This document shows, in pieces, positions 1-8,869 of a stretch of DNA of 64,000 nucleotides. The number at the start of each line of letters is the position of its first letter. The stretch's first letter is position 1. The DNA lies in assembly GCF_003666685.1 (NCBI RefSeq), contig NZ_RCIZ01000002.1, forward strand, positions 640,501-704,500. Reading direction: 5' to 3'. The position numbers were made by a program, and so were the translations under genes. Origin of the DNA: Mesorhizobium sp. YM1C-6-2 (GTDB taxonomy: Bacteria > Pseudomonadota > Alphaproteobacteria > Rhizobiales > Rhizobiaceae). The notes under the pieces were generated by a model, which had not been told where the DNA came from, searched no databases, and was given only the letters and a program-made list of their open reading frames with translations.

Positions 1-411
1 GACGAGCCGCAGGGGCTGGAGGTCGACGAGCATTCCGTCACCGTCTGCCGCTACAGCAAAGGCCTCTCCAAATTCGAGACCCGCTGGGGCACCTTCACCG
101 ATCCGTGGACGACGCAGCCGCAGCCGAAATGCGGCTTCGTCATCGTCGGCACCCACGGCACCATCGCCAGCTACGACTATGACGACCACGTCACCGTGCA
201 GACGCGGGCGAAACGCGAGCAGCATGTCGTGCCCTGTGACACGCTTGCCGCGCCGCGCCGCGCGCCGGTCGAATACATGCTGCATCTGATCGCCACCGGC
301 GAGCAGATCTCCGGCCCGCTGGACCCCAGGCTTTCTCGTATCGGCCAGCAGATCACCGACAGCGCCGTGCTTTCGGCGCGTGAGAAGCGCACCGTGGAGC
401 TGCTGCCATGA
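1..411 (+). CDS. Gfo/Idh/MocA family oxidoreductase, C-terminal part (5' truncated by window edge)
   Basis: The reading frame is open from base 1 and ends in TGA at 409-411, leaving about 136 C-terminal residues. They resemble the C-terminal alpha/beta domain of glucose-fructose-oxidoreductase-like NAD(P) enzymes: a WGTFTDPW segment, then KCGFVIVGTHGTI and a YDYDDHVTVQTR strand. The Rossmann half and the catalytic EKP motif lie outside the window, so substrate cannot be judged. The stop overlaps the start of the next oxidoreductase (ATGA), which indicates translational coupling within one sugar or polyol operon. Confidence 0.8.
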   Translation, partial: DEPQGLEVDEHSVTVCRYSKGLSKFETRWGTFTDPWTTQPQPKCGFVIVGTHGTIASYDYDDHVTVQTRAKREQHVVPCDTLAAPRRAPVEYMLHLIATGEQISGPLDPRLSRIGQQITDSAVLSAREKRTVELLP

Positions 412-1529
412 GCAAGGACGATCTTCCCTCCGAAAGCGACTACGCACTGGTCGGCAAGACGCTGCCGGAAATCGCCGCACCGGAGCTGCCCTACAAGCCG
501 CCGATGCCCAAGAGCTTTCGACCGAAGATCGCGCTGATCGGGGCAGGGGGCATATCTTTCGCCCATCTCGACGCCTACCGGCGGGCAGGGCTCGACGTCG
601 CTGCGGTGATGTCGCGCACGCTGGCGCGCGCCACCACGCGCCGCGACGAATTCTATCCCGACGCGATTGCCACCGACGATTTCGAGAGCCTGCTCAGGCG
701 CGACGACATCGAGGTGTTCGATATCACGCCGCATCCTCTGGAGCGGGTGCCGCTGGTCGAGGCCGCGCTCAAGGCCGGCAAGCACGTGCTGTCGCAAAAG
801 CCCTTCGTCACCGACCTCGATACCGGCGAGCGGCTGGTCGAGCTTGCCGACCGCAACAATGTCAGGCTCGCGGTCAACCAGAACGGCCGCTGGGCGCCGC
901 ATTTCGCCTATATCCGCGAGGCGGTGCGGGCCGGGGTGATCGGCGACGTCATCTCCTCGCACACGGCCGTCCACTGGGACCATAGCTGGATCGTCGGCAC
1001 GCCCTTCGAGAAGATCGACGACCTGATCTTCTTCGACTTCGCCGTGCACTGGTTCGACTTCCTGTCGAGCTTGATCGGCGCCAGGGGGACGAGCGTCTAC
1101 GCCACCCGCAACCGCGCCGCCGGCCAGCAGGCGAAGCCGCCGCTGCTGGCGCAGGCGTTGGTCGCCTTCGACGGCGGACAGGCCTCGCTGGTGTTCGACG
1201 CGGCGATCAAGCACGGGCCGCTCGACACGACCTTCGTCGGCGGCACTCTCGGCAGCCTCGCCAGCACCGGGCCCAACCTCGGCGAGCAGTCGGTGACGCT
1301 GACGACGGAGGCGGGCATCGCGCGGCCGAAGCTCGAAGGCGCCTGGTTCAACGACGGCTTTGCCGGCACGATGGGCGAGCTTCTGGTCGCGGTCGAGCAG
1401 AAGCGCGAGCCGCTCAACGGCGCGCGCGGCAATCTCGACAGCCTGGCGCTCGTCTTCGCCGCCATCCAGTCGGCGCACACCGGCCAGGCGGTGAAACCCG
1501 GCACGGTGCGCAAGGTGCCTGGCATCTGA
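408..1529 (+). CDS. Gfo/Idh/MocA family NAD(P)-dependent oxidoreductase
   Basis: A 373-residue cytoplasmic dehydrogenase. After an unusual N-terminal extension of about 40 residues, the Rossmann fold opens with IALIGAGGIS at residues 41-50. The family's catalytic EKP motif appears as SQKPF near residue 130, and the C-terminal domain contains the DFAVHWFDF segment expected around the substrate His. These enzymes oxidise or epimerise sugars, inositols or their keto forms; the actual substrate is unknown. The start overlaps the upstream stop by 4 nt. The gene is followed by a 158-nt gap with a possible promoter, so a second transcription unit may begin after it. Confidence 0.85.
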   Translation: MSKDDLPSESDYALVGKTLPEIAAPELPYKPPMPKSFRPKIALIGAGGISFAHLDAYRRAGLDVAAVMSRTLARATTRRDEFYPDAIATDDFESLLRRDDIEVFDITPHPLERVPLVEAALKAGKHVLSQKPFVTDLDTGERLVELADRNNVRLAVNQNGRWAPHFAYIREAVRAGVIGDVISSHTAVHWDHSWIVGTPFEKIDDLIFFDFAVHWFDFLSSLIGARGTSVYATRNRAAGQQAKPPLLAQALVAFDGGQASLVFDAAIKHGPLDTTFVGGTLGSLASTGPNLGEQSVTLTTEAGIARPKLEGAWFNDGFAGTMGELLVAVEQKREPLNGARGNLDSLALVFAAIQSAHTGQAVKPGTVRKVPGI

Positions 1530-1560
1530 GGGTCCCGCGGCGCGGCTTCCATAGATATTT

Positions 1561-1607
1561 GGAACGAAATTTTCATTTCTTGACTATTGGAAATCTGGTG
1601 CGATAGT
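1561..1607 (+). promoter_or_regulatory. candidate promoter and RpiR-type operator before the second oxidoreductase
   Basis: The AT-rich island in this 158-nt gap holds GGAACGAAATTTTC at 1561-1574. It is one mismatch from the GGAA-N6-TTCC pattern reported for rhizobial IolR (RpiR family), and it overlaps an inverted GAAAT-N4-ATTTC. TTGACT at 1580-1585, 16 nt, then GATAGT at 1602-1607 is a reasonable sigma-70 promoter. An RpiR regulator is encoded at 7964-8845. Assignment is by pattern only. Confidence 0.35.
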
Positions 1608-1687
1608 CGGGAACGGTGGAGGTTTGGGAGGTTTTCGGGCGGCGCGGCTTCAGCCGGGCAGTCCCACCCCTGAAATGAAGGACTGAG

Positions 1688-2875
1688 ATGGTTTACGCTA
1701 CCGGCGACAAGATCGGTCCCAGCCGCCTGCGCATCGGCATGGTGGGTGGTGGCCGCAACGCCTTCATCGGCGCCGTGCACCGCATGGCGCTGCGCCTCGA
1801 CGACCGCGCCGAGCTGGTCGCCGGTGCGCTCTCCTCCGATCCCGAAAACGCAAGGCTGTCCGGCGTCGATATCGGCATTGCCGAGGATCGCGCCTATTCC
1901 GACTATCGCAAGATGGCCGAGGAAGAGGGCAAGCGCGCCGACGGCATCGAGGCCGTCGTCATCGTGACGCCCAACCATCTGCATGCGCCGGTCGCCCGCG
2001 CCTTCCTCGAGGCCGGCATCGACGGCATCTGCGACAAGCCGCTTTCCGCCACCCTCCAGGAAGCCGAGGAACTGGCGGCGATCGCGAAAAAGTCCGGCCT
2101 CGTCTTCGCGGTCACGCTGAACAACACGGGCTACGCCATGGTGCGCCACGCGCGCGAGCTCGTCGCGTCGGGCGCGCTCGGCAAGGTCCGCATCGTGCGC
2201 GCCGAATATATACAGGACTGGCTGACGCTACCGATCGACGCCGACGGCCAGAAGCAGGCCGAATGGCGCACTGACCCTACCCGGGCAGGGCGCTCCGCCT
2301 GCCTCGCCGACATCGGCGTGCATGCCTTCAGCCTGGCGCATTTCGTGTCCGGCATCGCGCCAGACGAAGTGGCTGCCGACCTCACCACCTTCGTTCCCGG
2401 CCGCCGGCTCGACGACAACGCGCATGTCATGATGCGCTATGCTTCCGGCGCGCGCGGCGTGCTGGTCGCCAGCCAGGTCTCGCCCGGCAACTACAACCGC
2501 CTCTCGGTCAAGGTCTACGGCGACAAGGCGGGGCTTGAGTGGCACGGCCACGAGCCGGAATATCTGCGCTTCTGCGAATTCGGCAAACCTCACGTCATTT
2601 TGACCCGCGGCGGCGCCGAGGTCGGCGGCGAGGCGGCGCGGGTGTCGCGCATGCCGGCCGAGCATCCCGAGGGTTACGTCGAGGGTTTCGGCAACCTCTA
2701 TCGCGACGCCATCGCCTTGATTTCGGCGCGTCGGCGCGGAGAGCCGGTGGATTCGGCGCTTGCCGCGCTCGTGCCCTCGATCGAGGACGGGCTGCTTGGC
2801 ATGCGCTTCATCGACGCTTCCGTCGACAGCCATGAAGCAGGGGGTGTCTGGACACCGATCGCGGCGCAACGGTAG
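1688..2875 (+). CDS. Gfo/Idh/MocA family oxidoreductase (inositol-dehydrogenase-like)
   Basis: A 395-residue NAD(P)-dependent dehydrogenase. The Rossmann motif GMVGGGRNAFIGAVHR lies near residues 19-34, CDKPL (the EKP equivalent) near residue 117, and ADIGVHAFSLAHF supplies the conserved Asp and His of the substrate site. ATG at 1688 is preceded by AAGGA at good spacing. It is only 79 nt upstream of the binding-protein gene and is probably co-transcribed with the transporter. It likely oxidises the imported sugar or its first intermediate. With the two preceding enzymes this makes three family members in a row. Confidence 0.87.
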   Translation: MVYATGDKIGPSRLRIGMVGGGRNAFIGAVHRMALRLDDRAELVAGALSSDPENARLSGVDIGIAEDRAYSDYRKMAEEEGKRADGIEAVVIVTPNHLHAPVARAFLEAGIDGICDKPLSATLQEAEELAAIAKKSGLVFAVTLNNTGYAMVRHARELVASGALGKVRIVRAEYIQDWLTLPIDADGQKQAEWRTDPTRAGRSACLADIGVHAFSLAHFVSGIAPDEVAADLTTFVPGRRLDDNAHVMMRYASGARGVLVASQVSPGNYNRLSVKVYGDKAGLEWHGHEPEYLRFCEFGKPHVILTRGGAEVGGEAARVSRMPAEHPEGYVEGFGNLYRDAIALISARRRGEPVDSALAALVPSIEDGLLGMRFIDASVDSHEAGGVWTPIAAQR

Positions 2876-2954
2876 AAGAGTTTCACAACCGGGGGTGCGC
2901 CTGACGGCTCGTATTGAGGACCAGGCGCGAAGGCATCGTTACAGGGAGAAGATC

Positions 2955-3980
2955 ATGAAGGTTTTGAAGACGATCGGGCTGGCGGCGCTCGGCGCCACCA
3001 TGCTCGCCGGCGCGGCAGCCGCGCAGGAATACACGATCGGCGTGTCCAACACCGTGCAGGGCAACGGCTGGCGTGAAGAGATGATCTGCGCGATCAAGGC
3101 GCAGGCGCTTGCTTCCGGCAAGGTCAAGGCGCTCAACATCGCCCACCGCAACACCGACGCTGCCGGCCAGCTCGAGGACCTGCGCAATCTGATCAGCGCC
3201 AAGGTCGACGCCATCGTCGTCAACCCGGCCGACCCGGCCGGCATCCAGGCGGCGCTCGCCGAAGCCACCGCCGCCGGCATCACCGTCGTCGCGGTCGACC
3301 AGGCCGTCACCGAGCCGTCCGCCTACATCATCTCCAACAACCAGGAAGAGTACGGCTATCTCGGCGCCAAGTGGCTGTTCGAGACGATCGGCGGCAAGGG
3401 TAACATCGTCTACATGCGCGGCGCGGCCGGCGCCTCCGCCGACAGCGACCGCGACAAAGGCTTCAAGCGCGCTCTCGCCGAGTTCCCCGACGTGAAGGTG
3501 GCGCAGGAAGTGTTCACCGGCTGGCAGCAGGATCAGGGCAAGCAGCAGATCCTCGACTACATCGCCACCGGCGTGCCGTTCGACGGCATCTGGACTAGCG
3601 GCATCGACAACGTGATCGTCGACGCTCTGGTCGAGAGCCAGGCCACGCTGGTGCCGGTCGTCGGCGCCGATAATGCCGGCTTCGTCGGTCAGCTCAACTC
3701 GGTCGAGGGCCTGAAGGGCGCGGCCGTCACCAACCCCGGCTCGATCGGCGGCGCTGGCGTCACGCTGGCGGTGCAGATCCTCGACGGCAAGAAGCCGGCC
3801 GAGCAGACGGTCCTCGTGCAGCCGGAAATCTGGGAGAACGTGACGGATGCCGGCAAGGAGAAGCTGAAAGGCGCTGCCGACCCGTCGCTGTCGCCGGAGT
3901 GGCCGGTGTCGATCTCGATCCCGGATTGGACGACCTACACCAAGGACCAGATCGTCGCCTGCAAAGGCCCCGGCGAATAA
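2955..3980 (+). CDS. sugar ABC transporter, periplasmic substrate-binding protein (CUT2 / ribose-like)
   Basis: A 341-residue type I periplasmic binding protein. The ATG at 2955 follows AGGGAGA and gives a clean signal peptide, with KTIGLAALGATMLAGAAAAQ cut near residue 22. The mature fold begins YTIGVSNTVQGNGWREEM, typical of Peripla_BP_4 proteins. DLRNLISAKVDAIVVNPAD and IVVNPADPAGIQAAL match ribose/galactose-type receptors, and ADNAGF late in the chain is the usual hinge region. The open frame extends further upstream, but that part overlaps the preceding gene and lacks a signal sequence. It delivers an unidentified sugar or polyol to the permease pair encoded downstream. Confidence 0.9.
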   Translation: MKVLKTIGLAALGATMLAGAAAAQEYTIGVSNTVQGNGWREEMICAIKAQALASGKVKALNIAHRNTDAAGQLEDLRNLISAKVDAIVVNPADPAGIQAALAEATAAGITVVAVDQAVTEPSAYIISNNQEEYGYLGAKWLFETIGGKGNIVYMRGAAGASADSDRDKGFKRALAEFPDVKVAQEVFTGWQQDQGKQQILDYIATGVPFDGIWTSGIDNVIVDALVESQATLVPVVGADNAGFVGQLNSVEGLKGAAVTNPGSIGGAGVTLAVQILDGKKPAEQTVLVQPEIWENVTDAGKEKLKGAADPSLSPEWPVSISIPDWTTYTKDQIVACKGPGE

Positions 3981-3999
3981 TCGCCTGACCTGAACTGAA

Positions 4000-4032
4000 G
4001 CGGGGACGACGGCTCGCAGCCGTCGTCCCCGC
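4000..4032 (+). other. perfect 15-bp stem-loop between binding protein and ATPase
   Basis: Bases 4000-4014 pair perfectly with 4018-4032 around a CGC loop, giving a very stable GC-rich hairpin 19 nt after the binding-protein stop. Only four T residues follow, 15 nt later, so it is not a classic terminator. It more likely protects the 3' end of the binding-protein message, or attenuates readthrough so that the receptor is made in excess over the membrane parts. Confidence 0.7.
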
Positions 4033-4057
4033 CGCTCTAACCGAGATTTTAATCGAT

Positions 4058-5596
4058 TTGGCGACAGAACCGCTCCTCGACGCCACCGGCGTGGCCAAGC
4101 GCTACGGTGCCGTGGCCGCCCTGAAGAACGCGTCGCTCACCCTGCGGCCGGGCGAAGTGCATGCGCTGATGGGCGCCAACGGTGCCGGCAAGTCGACGCT
4201 GGTCAAGATCCTCACCGGCGCCATTCCGGCCAATGCGGGACGCATCCTTGTGCGCGGCCAGGAGCGCGACATCCGCTCGCCCGCGAAGGCGCGGCAGGCA
4301 GGCCTCGTGCCGGTCTATCAGGAGCCGTCGCTGATCCCCGATCTCGACGTCCTTTCCAATCTTCGTCTCACCCAGACGCCCGTCGAGCCGTTCCGCCACT
4401 GGATCAAGGAACTCGGCGTTCCCGATCTCGACCTGCGCGATCTGGCGCGGGACGTTCCTCTCGCCATCCAGCGCGTGCTCGACCTTGCCCGCGCGCTCGC
4501 CGTCGAGCCCGACGTGATGCTGCTCGACGAGATGACGGCGGCACTGCCGGCGAACCTCGCCGAACGCGTGCTCGACGTGGTCAAGCGCCAGAGCCAGACC
4601 GGTCGTTCCGTCATCTTCATCTCCCACCGCTTCGTCGAGATCGCGGCGCTTTGCGACCGCGCCACCGTGCTGCGCGACGGCGCCACCGTCGGCGTGGTCG
4701 ACATCGAGCCGGGCATCGAGGAAAAGATCGTCGAGCTGATGCTCGGCGCCAAGGTCGAGAAGCAGCGCGTCGCGCAGAAGAAGGCCACGGAAGGCGCCGC
4801 GCCGGTGGACGGCAGCACGCGCATCGCCGTACGCAATCTCAAGGTCGGCACCAAGCTGCAGGACGTCTCCTTCGACCTCAAGGACGGCGAGGTCGCCGGC
4901 GTCGTCGCGCTCGAAGGCCAGGGGCAGGACGAACTGTTCGCCGCGCTCGCCGGCTCGATCCGGCCGGATGGCGGCACGATCGAGGTCGACGGCAAGGCCG
5001 TACGCTTCACGCACCCGGTGGATGCTATCGAGAAGGGCATCGCCTATGTTCCTGGCGACCGCTCCGAGGCGCTCGCCATGCAGCAGTCGGTGCGCGAGAA
5101 CATCGCGCTGCCGTTCTCCGCCGCCTTCCGCAACTGGGGCCCGATCGCCAAGCGGCGGGAGGACGCCACGGTGCAGAGCGCCATCGAGCGCCTGCAGATC
5201 GATACGCGGGCGCAGCGCGAGGTGCAGCGCCTGTCGGGCGGCAACCAGCAGAAGGTGACGATTGCCCGCTGGATCGCGGCGGACGCGCGCACGCTGCTCT
5301 GCTTCGACCCGACGCGCGGCATCGACGTCGGCACCAAGCAGGAAATCTACAAGCTGCTCAGGCAGCTCGCGGGGCAGGGGAAATCCGTCTTGTTCTACAC
5401 CTCCGAGCTCGAGGAAGTGCAGCTCGTCTGCGACCGGGCGATCGTCATCTTCGGCGGCAAGGTCGTCGACGTGCTGCCGGTCGAGATCGCCGACGAGCCG
5501 GCCCTGACGCGCGCCGCCTACGGGCTGCCGCGCGACGCCAAGGCCGACGTCGGCATCTTGGCCGAACCCCATGCGGCGCCGGAGGCGCAGCCATGA
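4058..5596 (+). CDS. sugar ABC transporter ATP-binding protein (two fused NBDs, RbsA/MglA type)
   Basis: A 512-residue protein with two ABC ATPase domains. The first carries Walker A GANGAGKST near residue 38 and Walker B VMLLDEMTAAL near residue 150; its signature is degenerate (LAIQRVLDLARAL). In the second, Walker A is degenerate (LEGQGQDEL) but the signature LSGGNQQKV near residue 392 is intact, the usual asymmetry of this class. TTG at 4058 is the only sensible start because the first ATG lies inside the first NBD. It energises import through the two permeases encoded downstream; its stop overlaps the first permease start. Confidence 0.92.
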   Translation: MATEPLLDATGVAKRYGAVAALKNASLTLRPGEVHALMGANGAGKSTLVKILTGAIPANAGRILVRGQERDIRSPAKARQAGLVPVYQEPSLIPDLDVLSNLRLTQTPVEPFRHWIKELGVPDLDLRDLARDVPLAIQRVLDLARALAVEPDVMLLDEMTAALPANLAERVLDVVKRQSQTGRSVIFISHRFVEIAALCDRATVLRDGATVGVVDIEPGIEEKIVELMLGAKVEKQRVAQKKATEGAAPVDGSTRIAVRNLKVGTKLQDVSFDLKDGEVAGVVALEGQGQDELFAALAGSIRPDGGTIEVDGKAVRFTHPVDAIEKGIAYVPGDRSEALAMQQSVRENIALPFSAAFRNWGPIAKRREDATVQSAIERLQIDTRAQREVQRLSGGNQQKVTIARWIAADARTLLCFDPTRGIDVGTKQEIYKLLRQLAGQGKSVLFYTSELEEVQLVCDRAIVIFGGKVVDVLPVEIADEPALTRAAYGLPRDAKADVGILAEPHAAPEAQP

Positions 5597-6567
5597 TGCG
5601 CATTCTGCGCCAGCAGGGATGGATTGCGGGGCTGTTGGTCCTGTTCGTCCTGCTCTTCATCGCCGCCAGGGTGATCCAGCCGAGCTACGGCGCCGGCGAC
5701 TTCGGTTCGCTGGTCAGCGCCGTGCTGCCCTTCGCCTTCGCGGTCGCCGCGCAGACGGTGGTGGTCATCGCAGGCGGCATCGATCTGTCGGTCGCCGCCA
5801 TGATGGCGGTGACCAGCGTGACGGCTGCCGCGCTGATGGCCGGCGCCAGCGAGGAATTCGCGCTGCTCGTGGTGCCCTTCGTGCTCTTGATGGGCTTCGC
5901 GCTCGGCGCGCTGAACGGCATCCTGATCGTGGTCACGCGCGTGCCCGACATCGTGGTGACGCTCGCCACGCTGTTCATGCTGCAGGGTGCGGCGCTGCTG
6001 ATCCTGCCGGCTCCGGGCGGCGGCTCGGCGGACTGGCTGCGCAGCCTGATCTTCGGCACGGTGCCACTGCCGGTGCTGCCCGCCGCCGTCACCGCCTGGT
6101 TCCCGAAGGCGCTGCTGCTGCTCGTCGTGCTGCTCTGCATCGTCTGGATCCCGCTGAAGCGGTCGCGCCTCGGCCTGTCGATCTACGCCATCGGCTCCAA
6201 CGAGCTGGCTGCCTTCCGCTCCGGCGTGCCGGTGGCGCGCACCAAGATCCTTGCCTATGCGATCGGCGGCCTGTTCGGCGCCATGGGCGGCCTGTCGCTC
6301 ACAATGAGCACCGGCATCGGCGCGCCGATCCCCGGTCCCTATCTCATGGCCAGCGTCGCGGCGGTGGTGCTGGGCGGCGTCGTTCTGGGCGGCGGCAAGG
6401 GCGGCCTGCTCGGCCCGATCATCGCCGTCTTCGTGCTTCGTCTCGCGCGCACGGTGCTGACGCTACTCGCCATCGACCCCAACGTCACGGCGATCGTCGA
6501 AGGCACCATCCTCGTCGCGGTCGTCATGTTCGGCGCCTTCATCGCAATGCGGAGCCGCCAGTCATGA
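5593..6567 (+). CDS. sugar ABC transporter permease (first)
   Basis: A 324-residue hydrophobic protein of the RbsC/BPD_transp_2 family, with about eight to ten membrane segments starting at GLLVLFVLLFIAARV. It shows the family signature VVVIAGGIDLSVAAMMAV near residues 55-72 and a cytoplasmic EAA-like loop around AIGSNELAAFRSGV. It starts at ATGATG with 4-nt overlap with the ATPase gene, and it overlaps the next permease by 4 nt, so all three are translationally coupled. With its neighbour it forms the heterodimeric membrane channel. Confidence 0.9.
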   Translation: MMRILRQQGWIAGLLVLFVLLFIAARVIQPSYGAGDFGSLVSAVLPFAFAVAAQTVVVIAGGIDLSVAAMMAVTSVTAAALMAGASEEFALLVVPFVLLMGFALGALNGILIVVTRVPDIVVTLATLFMLQGAALLILPAPGGGSADWLRSLIFGTVPLPVLPAAVTAWFPKALLLLVVLLCIVWIPLKRSRLGLSIYAIGSNELAAFRSGVPVARTKILAYAIGGLFGAMGGLSLTMSTGIGAPIPGPYLMASVAAVVLGGVVLGGGKGGLLGPIIAVFVLRLARTVLTLLAIDPNVTAIVEGTILVAVVMFGAFIAMRSRQS

Positions 6568-7550
6568 GCATCAGCGCAACCACACCGGAACAGGCGCCGC
6601 TCGGCCGTCGCATCAAGCGCTTCATGAGCGACTATCCGCTCGTGCCGCTCATCATCCTTCTGGTCCTGCTGGTGCTGGTGCTCAACATCATCCAGCCCGG
6701 CATCCTCAACCAGCGCTGGGTCGGCAACACGATCAAGTTCGCCATTCCGCTGGCCTTGATGGCGGGCTGCCAGACGATGACCATGCTGACCGGCGGCATC
6801 GACCTGTCCGTCGGCACCGCCGCGACGATGGCGGCCTTCATCGTCGCCACGCAGGGCGCGATCCACGACCCTGCCACCGCGATGCTGATGGCGCTGGTGC
6901 CCGCGCTCTGCATCGGCTTCGTCAACGGCATCGGCGTCGGCGTCTTCCGCGTGCATCCGCTCATCATGACACTCGGCACCAGCCTGATCGGCGTCGGCTG
7001 CCTGCAGGTCTACCAGCGCACGGTGATCGCTTCCGGCGCCAAGGTGCCGGATTTTCTCATATGGCTCGGCACCGGCGTGACGTGGGGCTTCCCCAACGCG
7101 CTGCTGCTGTTCATACCGGTCGCCGCGCTGCTGATCTTCATCCAGAAGCGCACCGGCTTCGGCCGGCTGCTCTACGCGATCGGCGACAACGAGCGCGCGA
7201 CGCGGCTCGCCGGCGTGAAGTACTGGCAGGTGATCTTGGCGCTCTACATGTTTTCCAGCCTGCTCGCCGGCGTCATGGGCCTGCTCTACATGGGTCTGAT
7301 CCGGGCGCCGTCGCTGTCGCTCGCCGAGCCGCTGGTGCTGACCTCGGTGGCGGCCGCCGTCATCGGCGGCACCTCGATCTTCGGCGGCCGCGGCAGCTAC
7401 ACCGGCACCATCGTCGGCGCGCTCATCCTGCAGGTGATGATCACGCTGCTCACCGTCCTGCAGATGCCGGAAGGCGCGCGCCGCATGCTGTTCGGCGCGA
7501 TCATCCTGGCGGTGACGGCAGCCTATCTCAGGATCATCGACGACAAGTAG
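6564..7550 (+). CDS. sugar ABC transporter permease (second)
   Basis: A 328-residue RbsC-family permease, paralogous to the preceding gene. A cytoplasmic N-terminus leads into LVPLIILLVLLVLVLNIIQPG, and MTMLTGGIDLSVGTAATMA is the family signature. AIGDNERATRLAGVKYWQV is the coupling loop and GGTSIFGGRGSYTGT lies close to the C-terminus. It is the last gene of the transporter unit; no clear terminator follows before the convergent small gene at 7571-7915. Confidence 0.9.
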   Translation: MSISATTPEQAPLGRRIKRFMSDYPLVPLIILLVLLVLVLNIIQPGILNQRWVGNTIKFAIPLALMAGCQTMTMLTGGIDLSVGTAATMAAFIVATQGAIHDPATAMLMALVPALCIGFVNGIGVGVFRVHPLIMTLGTSLIGVGCLQVYQRTVIASGAKVPDFLIWLGTGVTWGFPNALLLFIPVAALLIFIQKRTGFGRLLYAIGDNERATRLAGVKYWQVILALYMFSSLLAGVMGLLYMGLIRAPSLSLAEPLVLTSVAAAVIGGTSIFGGRGSYTGTIVGALILQVMITLLTVLQMPEGARRMLFGAIILAVTAAYLRIIDDK

Positions 7551-7570
7551 GTGTTTCTGGAAGAGGTGGG

Positions 7571-7915
7571 CTAGCCCGTTTGGTCTGACCCTTCCCGAAA
7601 TCTTACCGGCCATTCTGGCTCAGGCCATTCCTCGCCGTAGCTGTAGCCCTCGATGGCGTTCAATAGTCCGTCCTTGAAGAAAAGAACGAATCCAATCTCG
7701 GTTCCGACCGCCAAGCTTATCGCATCGGGAATTTGCTCATAGGCTCGCCGGCTGTAGCTTAGTGGCTTCACGCAAGATATTTCGGTCATAAATCCGACGG
7801 GGTTACGATCACGGAACGTGACAGCAAACTCATGCGGGTTCGGAACGTCTAAGCCCTGCTGTCCGCAGAACTTTGATACGACTGCGTACTCGAGAGAAGT
7901 CAGACGCTCGGTCAT
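7571..7915 (-). CDS. conserved hypothetical protein, atypically low GC
   Basis: A 114-residue soluble protein with no signal peptide or membrane segment. It has a hydrophobic core stretch GFVLFFKDGLLNAIEGYSYG and a tryptophan-rich tail (EEWPEPEWPVRF). I recognise the general look of an uncharacterised small-protein family but cannot name it, and no catalytic motif is visible. Base composition is clearly more AT-rich than the flanking genes, suggesting recent acquisition. It sits 48 nt downstream of the RpiR regulator on the same strand and convergent with the permease. Orphan immunity-type proteins have similar size and placement, but that is only a guess. Confidence 0.65.
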   Translation of the reverse strand: MTERLTSLEYAVVSKFCGQQGLDVPNPHEFAVTFRDRNPVGFMTEISCVKPLSYSRRAYEQIPDAISLAVGTEIGFVLFFKDGLLNAIEGYSYGEEWPEPEWPVRFREGSDQTG

Positions 7916-7963
7916 ATCTGGAACGCAGCTCCGATACGGGAAATTCCTAGGTTGCCAAGTTTG

Positions 7964-8845
7964 CTAGCGCCGCCTTGTCGGCTCTCTAGCCGCCACCTCC
8001 GGCGTCCGATACCCCAGGCTCATCACCAGCGTCTGGCAGAGCACCATGGCCGGCACCTGGCTGCGGAAATGCCCGAGCCGGCCTTCCTTCACATAAAGCA
8101 CATGGCTGGCGAGCGGCGCGACCGGACTCAGCTCGTTGTCGGTGATGGCGAGCACGGTGCGTCCCGCCTCGGCGGCCTTGCGGGCAAGTTCGACCGTCTC
8201 GGGCGTGTAGTCGTCGAAGGTGATGACCAGCAGCGCGTCGTCGGCATCCATGGCGGCGAGCTGCTCGGCGCGCATGGCGCCCAGATTGTCGAGCAGGAAG
8301 GCGCGCTTTCCGATCCGCGACAGGCCGTAATAGGTGTAGCTGCCGACGCCGAAGGCGCCGCGCGCCGCCGCGATGTGCACGGCTCTCGCCTTCTGCAGCG
8401 CATCGACGAAGGGCGTCAGCGCGGCCCCTGCCACATCCTCGCGCAGCCTCAGCAATGCGTCGAACGCCGCCTGGATGAAGGTTTCAGCGACCTCGTGCGG
8501 ATCTCTGGGATCGCCGGGCTCACGCGACCCGGCGGCAACCTCGCGGTTCACCGCCTGCAGCCGGTCGGCATAGGACATGCGCGGCCCGAGCAGCCTTTGC
8601 TTGAACAGTGCCTGCAGTCCGGCAAAGCCGTCGAAGCCGAGTTCCTTGGCGAAACGCGTGATCGCCGACGGCGGCACGCCGGCGCGGCGCGCGATCTCGA
8701 CGATGCTGAAGATCGCCGCATCCTCGGGATTGTTGAGCAGATATTGTGCGACCTGCTGCAGCCGCCGGCTGAGCGAAGGCTTTCGTTCGAGAAGCGTGGC
8801 GACGAATTCGCCATAGTCGTGCGTGCTGCCGGTTTCCTCGCTCAA
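7964..8845 (-). CDS. MurR/RpiR family transcriptional regulator
   Basis: A 293-residue repressor or activator. The N-terminal RpiR helix-turn-helix spans roughly residues 20-90, with IVEIARRAGVPPSAITRFAK as the recognition region. A C-terminal SIS sugar-phosphate-binding domain (about 130-270) contains VHIAAARGAFGVG and ALLVITFDDYTPETVEL. It is the third gene of the SDR - mannitol-dehydrogenase - regulator unit, 24 nt after the dehydrogenase. It probably senses a phosphorylated or keto sugar and controls this unit and the facing transporter operon. Candidate sites are the palindromes at 1561-1579 and 11159-11182. Confidence 0.88.
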   Translation of the reverse strand: MSEETGSTHDYGEFVATLLERKPSLSRRLQQVAQYLLNNPEDAAIFSIVEIARRAGVPPSAITRFAKELGFDGFAGLQALFKQRLLGPRMSYADRLQAVNREVAAGSREPGDPRDPHEVAETFIQAAFDALLRLREDVAGAALTPFVDALQKARAVHIAAARGAFGVGSYTYYGLSRIGKRAFLLDNLGAMRAEQLAAMDADDALLVITFDDYTPETVELARKAAEAGRTVLAITDNELSPVAPLASHVLYVKEGRLGHFRSQVPAMVLCQTLVMSLGYRTPEVAAREPTRRR

Positions 8846-8869
8846 GCAGTCCTCCCTGCTGGCGCCGTC

